NCBI GenBank assembly: GCA_030594025.1
Contig: JAUVFY010000062.1
Span: 1 to 7,092, forward strand
From: Deltaproteobacteria bacterium
GTDB taxonomy: Bacteria; Desulfobacterota; GWC2-55-46; JAUVFY01
Direction of reading: 5' to 3'
Length of the DNA: 7,092 nt
Shown: positions 1 through 5,300 of the stretch, piece by piece
Numbering within the stretch: the stretch's first letter is position 1
Layout: each line of letters starts with the position of its first letter
Translations under genes and position numbers: made by a program
The notes under the pieces: model-generated
Told to the model about the DNA's origin: nothing
Database searches by the model: none
What the model saw: only the letters and a program-made list of their open reading frames with translations

Positions 1-224
1 AGATGATGAAGGTCCTTGGAAAGGCCTTCGGTGAGTTCAAGAAGGCCACCCAGGAGCTTAAGAAGACCGTGGACGAGACGACGAAAGACGTGGAGGAGGA
101 GTTCGCCGTCGAGGAGGTCCTGAAGCTCGAAGAGGAAGAAGAAAAGAAGCCCGGGACAGAGAAAAAAGAGGAAAAAGGGGAAAAGCCATCGGGCGGGGAT
201 GTTAAGACAAAGCCCTCCGGCTAA
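1..224 (+). CDS. tatB: Sec-independent (Tat) translocase subunit TatA/TatB family, probably TatB; 5' end missing
   Basis: TatA/TatB-family proteins are small inner-membrane subunits of the twin-arginine translocase: one N-terminal membrane helix, then an amphipathic helix on the cytoplasmic face. The visible part begins inside the gene; two ATG codons at 3-8 encode residues of the usual hinge region, not a start. The stretch GKAFGEFKKATQELKK is the typical amphipathic helix (compare LGKALREFKKAT in family members). It is followed by a long, highly charged Glu/Lys tail of about 45 residues ending in a TAA at 222-224. The membrane helix and the FGP-type hinge lie upstream of base 1. The gene is 11 nt ahead of tatC, the standard tat operon order. 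The long acidic tail and direct adjacency to tatC favour TatB, but TatA cannot be excluded without the N-terminus. Confidence 0.8.
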   Translation, partial: MMKVLGKAFGEFKKATQELKKTVDETTKDVEEEFAVEEVLKLEEEEEKKPGTEKKEEKGEKPSGGDVKTKPSG

Positions 225-235
225 GAGAGTTAAGG

Positions 236-991
236 ATGGACGTCGAGGAGAGGGTCAGAGAAGAAGCCAGGATGCCGCTCACAGGGCACCTCAGGGAGTT
301 CAGGGACAGGCTCGTCATATGCGTCATAGCCATAGGCATAGCCTTCGCGGGGACCTATACCTACTCTGAAGTTCTCTACAACATCCTCAAAGAACCGCTC
401 ATGTCGGCGCTCCCAGAGGGCTCTGAGTTCATGGCCTTTACCGGCGTGGTCGAGCCTTTCTTCACCTACCTGAAGGTCGCCTTTGTGGCGGCTTTCATAC
501 TCGCGAGCCCGGTCGTACTGTACCAGGCGTGGGCCTTCCTGCTGCCAGCGCTCCAAGAAAGCGAAAAGCGCTGGTTCATGCCTGTCATAGTATCCTCGGT
601 AGTTCTGTTCATGATAGGGGTCGTATTCGCCTACATAGTGGTTTTCCCCGTAGGGTTCAAGTACCTCCTGAGCTTTGCGGCCCAGGACCTGAGGCCGGTC
701 CTTTCCATGGGGCTTTACTTCTCACTTGCAACGAAGCTCCTCATAGCCTTCGGCACAGTCTTTCAGCTCCCGCTCGTAATACTCGTTCTCGCAAGGCTCG
801 GCATGGTCGACGGGCCGATGCTTATAAAGTACTGGAAGTACGCGCTTCTCCTGGCCGTTGTCATCGGGGCGCTTCTTACGCCCCCGGACGTCTTCAGCCA
901 GCTCCTGATGGGCGGGCCCATAATGCTCCTTTACGGGATAGGCATAATCATCGCCTTTGTCTTCGGAAAGAAGAAGGAAGAAGAGGAGTGA
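236..991 (+). CDS. tatC: Sec-independent protein translocase subunit TatC
   Basis: TatC is the six-helix inner-membrane core of the Tat translocase; with TatB it recognises twin-arginine signal peptides. The 251-residue product is full length for the family. Visible family landmarks are GHLREFRDRL at 17-26 (E21 and R23 match E. coli E15 and R17), VVEPFFTYLK at 71-80, SPVVLYQAWAFLLPAL at 91-106, E110 (E. coli E103), FAYIVVFP at 131-138, and TPPDVFSQ at 215-222 before the last helix. Hydrophobic segments lie near 27-41, 80-104, 114-138, 160-187, 200-213 and 222-243; the tail KKKEEEE is cytoplasmic by family topology. The conserved intramembrane Glu of helix 5 (E. coli E170) is Gln here, Q177. 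The ATG at 236 follows the upstream stop by 11 nt, with only a weak GAGAG ribosome site. G-runs follow immediately after the TGA. Confidence 0.97.
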   Translation: MDVEERVREEARMPLTGHLREFRDRLVICVIAIGIAFAGTYTYSEVLYNILKEPLMSALPEGSEFMAFTGVVEPFFTYLKVAFVAAFILASPVVLYQAWAFLLPALQESEKRWFMPVIVSSVVLFMIGVVFAYIVVFPVGFKYLLSFAAQDLRPVLSMGLYFSLATKLLIAFGTVFQLPLVILVLARLGMVDGPMLIKYWKYALLLAVVIGALLTPPDVFSQLLMGGPIMLLYGIGIIIAFVFGKKKEEEE

Positions 992-994
992 GGC

Positions 995-1023
995 GGGGGG
1001 GCGGGGGAGCGGGGGGGGCGGGG
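995..1023 (+). other. G-run tract with strong G-quadruplex potential
   Basis: Directly after the tatC stop the + strand carries guanine runs of 7 (995-1001), 5 (1003-1007), 8 (1011-1018) and 4 (1020-1023). They are separated by 1, 3 and 1 non-run bases, with a further GG at 992-993. This far exceeds the usual four-runs-of-three pattern for an intramolecular G-quadruplex, in DNA or in the tatC mRNA 3' end. No coding frame explains it. Its position would let it act as a 3' mRNA barrier or transcription roadblock between convergent genes; that role is inferred. A run this extreme could also carry length errors from sequencing. Confidence 0.75.
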
Positions 1024-1024
1024 A

Positions 1025-1040
1025 GGCCGGGCAACCGGCC
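1025..1040 (+). other. Perfect 6-bp GC hairpin with GCAA tetraloop
   Basis: GGCCGG (1025-1030) pairs with CCGGCC (1035-1040) around GCAA (1031-1034), a GNRA-type tetraloop that is especially stable in RNA. It sits just after the G-run tract and would fold at the 3' end of the tatC transcript. No T-run follows, so it is not a classical intrinsic terminator. It could stabilise or help end the mRNA. An alternative pairing of CCGGG (1027-1031) with CCCGG (1056-1060) is possible but has a longer loop. Confidence 0.6.
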
Positions 1041-1066
1041 CGAACTGCACAAAAACCCGGCACGAG

Positions 1067-1241
1067 ACTAAAACTGAATTAAAACCTGAACTAAGACCTT
1101 TTATAAAGGGGAAAGTCCTCCTGAATCTGAACTAAAACCCTTTATAAGGGTTAAAGCCCTCCGAATCTAAATTAAAACTCTTTATAAGGGGTAAAGCCCA
1201 CCTGAATCTGAATTAAAACCCTTTATGAGGGGTAAAGCCTT
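1067..1241. repeat. Tandem array of about 40-bp units, each with a TAT-looped hairpin
   Basis: Three clear units lie at 1120-1160, 1161-1200 and 1201-1241 (41, 40 and 41 bp). A diverged, shorter unit is at 1085-1119, preceded by 12-bp-period fragments of the form CTGAAYTAAAAC from 1067. The approximate unit is CCTGAATCTGAAYTAAAA, then CCCTTTATAAGGGG, then TAAAGCCC. Each unit has an inverted repeat around TAT: 1138-1142/1146-1150 (extendable to 7 bp, 1136-1152), 1097-1101/1105-1109, 1178-1182/1186-1190 and 1219-1223/1227-1231. Units are diverged from one another, so the array is not very recent. The last unit overlaps the final codons and stop of the minus-strand NYN gene. No leader, integrase or cas-like gene is nearby. 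Confidence 0.85.
1130..1152 (-). terminator. Candidate intrinsic terminator for the gyrB-NYN transcript, present in several tandem copies
   Basis: Read on the minus strand, the best unit has AACCCTT, loop ATA, AAGGGTT and then further T residues (GGGTTTTAG), giving a 7-bp stem with a short U tract about 70 nt past the NYN stop. Sister units at about 1090-1109, 1171-1190 and 1212-1231 have the same layout with weaker stems (mismatches or shorter helices). The stems are short and AT-rich at the loop end, so termination at any one copy may be partial; several in a row could act together. Position after a minus-strand gene supports the reading, but efficiency cannot be judged here. Confidence 0.4.
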
Positions 1242-2050
1242 TTGATGTTCGTTGCCTGGAGGCCCTTTTCACCCTGGGAGACGTCGAACTCGAATATATG
1301 GTCCCTGCTCGGAAGCTGCGTCAGGTCTATCGAGGGGTCAAAGGTCGACTCGTGGGCAAAGGCCGTTGAGTAGGGGGACTCGCTCTTACGGGTGTCGGTT
1401 ATCCAGAGCCCCGGGCCGATTCTTTCGAGGTAGCGCATGAAGCCGAAGTTCTTCGAGTGGTTGTACGTGTAGCATATGCCGCGGACCCTCGAGCCCTTCT
1501 CGCCCCAGCCCTTCTTCGAGTCCGCACCCTCCACGGGAAGGAGGTTCGGTATGAGGTAGCCGGACATGAACAGATCGACCTCCCTTTTGAGGTTCGATGA
1601 AACGTTATGGAAGGCCACGGCCTCAACCCTGCAGCCCCTGTTCTGGAGCGCCCTTACCACCTGTATGAAGTCCCCGTCGCCGGTAGCGAGGAGCACCCTG
1701 TCGAGGTTCTCGCTCTGGAGTAATGCGTCCACTGCCATATCGAGGTCCGCATTGGCCTTTCCGAAACGGGTTCCCGCATCGTCGACGTACCACATGACCT
1801 TTTTTTCTATGACCTTGAAGCCGAAGTCCCTGAGGGCCGAATAAAAGTTAAGCGTTCTTTCCTTATAGTCCGAGTCGGTCTTTGACCTGTCCTCGTCGTA
1901 GGCCACGTATGCGTTGAGCCTCATGGGGGAGCCTTTGTCACGGCAGGCGAAGTCCCTCAGGATATCGAAGCGCATGCCGTAGCCGCCGTTTCTGGCGATG
2001 TTCGCAACGTCCACATAAAGCCCTACTTTTGGAGATACTTCGTTTCCCAT
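1223..2050 (-). CDS. NYN-domain (LabA/DUF88-like) nuclease with C-terminal cold-shock-like domain
   Basis: The product has 275 residues. Residues about 8-170 form a NYN domain, a PIN-like fold of metal-dependent ribonucleases. It has VGLYVDVANI (D14, N17), KANADLDMAVDAL at 98-110 (D102, D104, D108) and LATGDGDF at 121-128 (D125, D127), an acidic set fitting an active site. After a charged linker (about 172-186), residues 187-272 resemble a cold-shock/OB domain: NFGFMR at 201-206 as RNP1, AFAHES at 230-235 as RNP2, and FDVSQGEKGLQATNIKRL at 255-272, matching the usual cold-shock ending. About 25 residues are inserted between the two RNP-like motifs. A nuclease that binds RNA through its C-terminus is the likely role. 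ATG at 2050 is the only sensible start; its Shine-Dalgarno is poor (AAAGAAAAAG). The gene follows gyrB by 48 nt without an obvious terminator, so co-transcription is likely. Its final codons (RLYPS-stop) lie inside the last unit of the tandem array. Confidence 0.88.
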   Translation of the reverse strand: MGNEVSPKVGLYVDVANIARNGGYGMRFDILRDFACRDKGSPMRLNAYVAYDEDRSKTDSDYKERTLNFYSALRDFGFKVIEKKVMWYVDDAGTRFGKANADLDMAVDALLQSENLDRVLLATGDGDFIQVVRALQNRGCRVEAVAFHNVSSNLKREVDLFMSGYLIPNLLPVEGADSKKGWGEKGSRVRGICYTYNHSKNFGFMRYLERIGPGLWITDTRKSESPYSTAFAHESTFDPSIDLTQLPSRDHIFEFDVSQGEKGLQATNIKRLYPS

Positions 2051-2098
2051 AAACTTTTTCTTTATTTCATTTTCTGAATATCGTTTTTTTCCGTTGAG

Positions 2099-4555
2099 TT
2101 ATATATCCAGGTTTACGGCCTCGAGCGCATGCTTCACGATGAACTCCCGCCGGGGCTCCACCTGGTCGCCCATGAGCCTCGTGAACATCTCGTCCGCCTC
2201 GACCGTGTCCTCGACCTTTACCTTGAGCAGCACCCTTCTATCCGGGTCCATCGTTGTCTCCCAGAGCTGGGTGGGGTTCATCTCGCCGAGGCCCTTGTAG
2301 CGCTGTATCGTGAGCCCCTTCTTGCCTATCTTGAGGACATGCTCTATCAGGTTCTGGAAGGTATTTGCCTTGAGGGTCTCGCCGCGGTTGGCGAGGGTGA
2401 AGGGCGGCTCACCGACGGAAGAGAGGTCCTTACCGAGGGATTTCAACTGCTGAAACTCCGGCGAGTTCAGGAAATCCCTGTCGATTACGGTCTCGAGCGG
2501 GGTGCCGTTCCTTCTCGTGGTGCATCTTATCCTGAAGCAGTCGTGTTCGATGTCCTTGTCTGCATTGAACTCTACGGGCATTATCTCCGGGTGGAACGTC
2601 TTCAGATAAGTCTTCATATTGTCGAAGAGGCGTTTTACGGACTTCTCGCTTGAAAGTGTGACGGCATCGAAGCTTACCTCCTGGGCGAGCCCGGCGACGA
2701 TGCTGGTGTCCTTGCCGCGCCTTCCGACCCTCGTAAGCAACCTCTGGAAGAGCGCCATCTTTTTGAGCGACCCTATGAGGTCCATACCCTTTAAGGGGGC
2801 CCTTTTGCCCTTGGGGGTTATTGTGATGTCATCCTGCAGGGACTCGAAGATGAAGGTCTCGAGTGAGGACTCGTCCTTCAGGTAGCGTTCGAGCTTGCCC
2901 TTTTTGACCTTGTAGAGAGGGGGCTGGGCTATGTACAGGTAGCCGTTTTGCGCGAGGAATTCCATCTGGCGGTGGAAGAAGGTCAAAAGCAGTGTTCTTA
3001 TGTGGGAGCCGTCCACGTCCGCGTCAGTCATTATTATTATGCGGTGGTAGCGGAGTTTTTCGGGGTTCATCTCCTCTTTTCCGATGCCGCAGCCCAGGGC
3101 GGTTATCATGGTCCTTATCTCTTCGTTCGAGAGCATCTTGTCGAACCTGGCCTTCTCGACGTTAAGTATCTTGCCCTTGAGCGGCAGTATGGCCTGGAAT
3201 CTCCTGTCCCTGCCCTGCTTCGCGGAACCGCCGGCCGATTCTCCCTCGACTATGAAGAGCTCCGAAAGGGCCGGGTTTGTCTCCTGGCAGTCGGCGAGCT
3301 TTCCGGGAAGCGAGCCGGAATCGAGCGCCCCCTTTCTCCTTATGAGCTCCTTGGCCTTCTTGGCCGCCTCCCTGGCCCTCGCGCCCTCTGCCGCCTTGGT
3401 AACTATCTTTTTCGCCACCGAGGGGTTCTCCTCGAGGAATGTTCCGAGCTTTTCGTTCACGATGGACTTTACGTAGCCCTCGACCTCGGAGTTCCCGAGC
3501 TTTGTCTTCGTCTGCCCCTCGAACTGGGGGTTCGAAAGCTTAACGCTCAGGACCGCGGTGAGGCCCTCTCTCACGTCGTCTCCCTGCAGACCCACCTTCA
3601 GGTCCTTAAGCAAATTCCTGCCCGAGGCGTAGCTGTTTACTATCCTGGTGAGCGCGCTCTTCAGGCCCACCATGTGCGTGCCGCCCTCGGTGGTACTGAT
3701 GTTGTTCGCATAGGAGTAGATGTTCTCGGAGTAAGAGTCGTTCCACTGCAGCGCCATCTCCAGCTGCATGCCCGGCTTTTCCCCGCAGAAGTATATGGGC
3801 TTCGGGTGTATGGGGTTCTTGTTCTTGTTCAGGTGGTCGACAAAGCTAACTATGCCGCCCTTGTACTGGAACTGGTGGGATTTTTCGGTCCTCTCGTCGA
3901 GGATGGAAATCTTGACGCCCGCGTTCAAAAACGAGAGTTCGCGTAGCCTCTGGCTTAAGGTGTCGAAGCTGAAGTCCGTGGTATCGAAGATCTTGGAGTC
4001 GGGCCTGAAGGTAACGCGCGTGCCGGTATTGGGGGTCTTGCCCACAACCTTAAGCGGGCCCCCGGGTATGCCGCCCTTGTAGGTCTGCTGGAAGACCTTG
4101 CCGTCCCTTTTTATCTCGACCTCGAGCGACTCGGAGAGGAAGTTTACAACGGTAACGCCCACGCCGTGGAGTCCGCCGGAGACCTTGTAGGCCTTGTTCT
4201 CGAACTTGCCCCCGGCGTGAAGCTCGGTAAGAACCACTTGAACGGTGGGCACCTTTTTTACGGGGTGTCTTTTAACGGGTATGCCGCGGCCGTCGTCCGT
4301 TATCGTTACCGAGTTGTCCGTGTGTATTACGACTTCTATGTTCTTACAATACCCGGCCAGGGCCTCGTCAACGGAGTTGTCCACGACCTCGTAGACGAGA
4401 TGGTGCAACCCCGGGGGACCGGTTGTGCCTATGTACATGGCCGGTCTTTTCCTTACCGCTTCGAGGCCCTCTAAAACTTTTATAGATTCTGCGTCGTAAG
4501 TCTGCGCTTCCCCTTCCGCCTTTAATTCTTTAACCTTCTGTTTGTCTTTTTTCAA
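2099..4555 (-). CDS. gyrB: DNA gyrase subunit B
   Basis: GyrB is the ATPase subunit of the A2B2 gyrase that introduces negative supercoils. The 818-residue product shows a GHKL ATPase domain: E56 as catalytic base and N60 in LVYEVVDN, DDGRGIP at 87-93, SGGLHGVG at 126-133, and K117 after HAGG. A transducer domain follows to about 400. The TOPRIM metal site is E437 in VEGESAGG and D511/D513/D515 in DADVDG; QRYKGLGEMNPTQLWETTMDP lies at 751-771. About 170 residues between TOPRIM and that motif form the insert seen in proteobacterial GyrB, explaining a length close to E. coli (804). QLWETTMDP and the insert favour GyrB over ParE. The residue equal to E. coli D426, a quinolone-resistance site, is E439; K460 matches K447. 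The start is TTG at 4555, with an in-frame stop three codons upstream and no later ATG or GTG before the conserved region. Confidence 0.97.
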   Translation of the reverse strand: MKKDKQKVKELKAEGEAQTYDAESIKVLEGLEAVRKRPAMYIGTTGPPGLHHLVYEVVDNSVDEALAGYCKNIEVVIHTDNSVTITDDGRGIPVKRHPVKKVPTVQVVLTELHAGGKFENKAYKVSGGLHGVGVTVVNFLSESLEVEIKRDGKVFQQTYKGGIPGGPLKVVGKTPNTGTRVTFRPDSKIFDTTDFSFDTLSQRLRELSFLNAGVKISILDERTEKSHQFQYKGGIVSFVDHLNKNKNPIHPKPIYFCGEKPGMQLEMALQWNDSYSENIYSYANNISTTEGGTHMVGLKSALTRIVNSYASGRNLLKDLKVGLQGDDVREGLTAVLSVKLSNPQFEGQTKTKLGNSEVEGYVKSIVNEKLGTFLEENPSVAKKIVTKAAEGARAREAAKKAKELIRRKGALDSGSLPGKLADCQETNPALSELFIVEGESAGGSAKQGRDRRFQAILPLKGKILNVEKARFDKMLSNEEIRTMITALGCGIGKEEMNPEKLRYHRIIIMTDADVDGSHIRTLLLTFFHRQMEFLAQNGYLYIAQPPLYKVKKGKLERYLKDESSLETFIFESLQDDITITPKGKRAPLKGMDLIGSLKKMALFQRLLTRVGRRGKDTSIVAGLAQEVSFDAVTLSSEKSVKRLFDNMKTYLKTFHPEIMPVEFNADKDIEHDCFRIRCTTRRNGTPLETVIDRDFLNSPEFQQLKSLGKDLSSVGEPPFTLANRGETLKANTFQNLIEHVLKIGKKGLTIQRYKGLGEMNPTQLWETTMDPDRRVLLKVKVEDTVEADEMFTRLMGDQVEPRREFIVKHALEAVNLDI

Positions 4556-4573
4556 TTCTTTCTATGGTCCTTT
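4553..4573 (-). promoter_or_regulatory. gyrB ribosome-binding site and TTG start
   Basis: On the minus strand AAAGGA (4573-4568) lies 12 nt ahead of the TTG start (4555-4553). A second purine stretch, AGAAAGAA, abuts the codon. The spacing is longer than ideal, and with TTG this suggests deliberately moderate initiation. An in-frame TAG at 4564-4562 rules out a longer product. Confidence 0.6.
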
Positions 4574-4581
4574 CTGTATGG

Positions 4582-4611
4582 ATATTATTTATATTAGAAT
4601 AACATATAAAT
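4582..4611 (-). promoter_or_regulatory. Candidate gyrB promoter overlapping an 8-bp AT-only inverted repeat
   Basis: On the minus strand TTTATA (4610-4605) and TAATAT (4587-4582) are 17 bp apart. Each matches four of six bases of the sigma-70 hexamers, and a start near 4575 would give a short leader of about 20 nt containing the ribosome site. The same segment holds a perfect inverted repeat, ATTTATAT (4587-4594) and ATATAAAT (4604-4611) with a 9-nt spacer, which could be an operator. TATAGT at 4626-4621 is an alternative -10 with no convincing -35. In such AT-rich DNA, chance matches are common. Confidence 0.35.
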
Positions 4612-4676
4612 GGGGGTTTTACTATAAAAAAATTTGCCCATAACCACTTGAAAATAAAAGGTTTTTTTGCGAAGAA

Positions 4677-4705
4677 GGGGCCCCCTCCGAGGGGTCTCAA
4701 TCCCC
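4677..4705. promoter_or_regulatory. Alternating G4/C4 blocks able to form competing hairpins
   Basis: GGGG (4677-4680), CCCCC (4681-4685), GGGG (4691-4694) and CCCC (4702-4705) alternate between the divergent gyrB and YkuK genes. The middle two form CCCCT/AGGGG (4682-4686 with 4690-4694, loop CCG). The last two form GGGG/CCCC with a 7-nt loop, so the hairpins are mutually exclusive. The block is an abrupt GC island in AT-rich DNA. No T-run follows on either strand, so it is not an intrinsic terminator. Function is unknown. Confidence 0.45.
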
Positions 4706-4706
4706 G

Positions 4707-4712
4707 TATAAA
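4707..4712 (+). promoter_or_regulatory. Possible -10 box for the rightward operon
   Basis: TATAAA at 4707-4712 is a five-of-six match to a -10 hexamer, about 45 nt before the ATG at 4757. No good -35 is present at 16-18 bp; the corresponding bases fall inside the G4/C4 block. If real, the promoter may need an activator or another sigma factor. Confidence 0.25.
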
Positions 4713-4756
4713 TAAATCCCTTGTTTTCCTTGATTTTTTATTGTAGTATCGAAAAG

Positions 4757-5269
4757 ATGCCCTATATCCCGGAATATACCCCTGAGTATGCAGCGACCAA
4801 GGAGTTCATTAGCCCCACCTCCGGCAGGCTCTCCTTTGAAGAGGTCTTTTTCAGGATCATCGAGTATGTTAAGGGGGGGACCGAACACCGCTACAACCTC
4901 ATAATCGGGACCGATTCCTTCCTCGCCAAAGACAGTGTTTTCGTTACGGCGGTGATAATACACAGGGTGGGTCACGGGGGGCGCTATTATTACAGGAAGG
5001 TGCGTCGAAGGAAAATGGAGAGCATGCGCCAGAGGATAATCTACGAGGCCACGATGAGCATCGAGCTCGCCTCGGTAATGGACGAGAAACTCTCGGACAA
5101 CGGATTCAAAGAGCTCCCCGTCGAGATACACCTCGACGTGGGCGAGAACGGTGATACGCACGAGATCATAAAGGAGCTCGTGGGAATGGTAAGAGGATCG
5201 GGCTACGAGGCGGTGACCAAGCCGGACTCTTACGGTGCAAGCAAGGTGGCCGACAGGCATTCAAAATAG
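4757..5269 (+). CDS. Ribonuclease H-like YkuK family protein (DUF458)
   Basis: The 170-residue product matches the YkuK/DUF458 family, small cytosolic proteins with a predicted RNase H fold and no settled function. Motifs in order are LIIGTDSFLA at 48-57 (D53 in the first strand), FVTAVIIHR at 62-70, YEA at 96-98 (E97), IHLDVGENGDTHEIIKELVGMV at 124-145 (D127), and a C-terminal KPDSYGASKVADRHSK at 155-170 (D166). D53, E97, D127 and D166 are candidates for the acidic metal-binding set; this is inferred from the fold. The start is ATG at 4757, since the in-frame TTG at 4721 would add 12 hydrophobic residues foreign to the family. No clear Shine-Dalgarno is visible (GAAAAG abuts the ATG). It is divergent from gyrB and first of a rightward trio; the next gene begins 31 nt on. 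Confidence 0.85.
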   Translation: MPYIPEYTPEYAATKEFISPTSGRLSFEEVFFRIIEYVKGGTEHRYNLIIGTDSFLAKDSVFVTAVIIHRVGHGGRYYYRKVRRRKMESMRQRIIYEATMSIELASVMDEKLSDNGFKELPVEIHLDVGENGDTHEIIKELVGMVRGSGYEAVTKPDSYGASKVADRHSK

Positions 5270-5295
5270 TCCTTTCCCTTCCTTTCCCTTCTTTC
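5270..5295 (+). repeat. 26-nt pure pyrimidine tract with a direct and mirror repeat
   Basis: The whole gap between the YkuK-family and DUF3047 genes is filled by pyrimidines on the + strand. CCTTTCCCTT occurs twice in a row (5271-5280, 5281-5290) followed by CTTTC. TTCCCTT at 5274-5280 and 5284-5290 forms a mirror repeat around CCT, a layout that can adopt triplex (H-) DNA. It occupies the place where a Shine-Dalgarno for the downstream gene should be, and none is present. Confidence 0.7.
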
Positions 5296-5300
5296 AAGAA

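Noticed and set aside
1025..1040. Classical Rho-independent terminator of tatC
   Set aside because: The stem is strong but followed by CGAACTGCAC and then A residues, not a T-run on the + strand.
529..1071. Second + strand frame overlapping tatC and the G-run tract
   Set aside because: It is out of frame with the well-conserved TatC, and its composition (Arg/Pro/Gly rich) reflects shifted reading and the G-runs.
1067..1241. CRISPR array
   Set aside because: Units are contiguous and diverged with no spacers between identical repeats, and no cas genes are present.
2948..3946. Long + strand open frame (332 codons) inside gyrB
   Set aside because: It is antisense to the conserved TOPRIM and transducer parts of GyrB, has no recognisable domain, and arises from the codon bias of the real gene.
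4721..4756. Earlier TTG start for the YkuK-family gene
   Set aside because: It adds a short hydrophobic stretch foreign to the family and has no ribosome site; ATG at 4757 fits the family N-terminus.
5235..5300. Earlier GTG start for the DUF3047 gene
   Set aside because: It would lie inside the upstream gene and place about 22 Pro/Phe-rich residues before a normal signal peptide.
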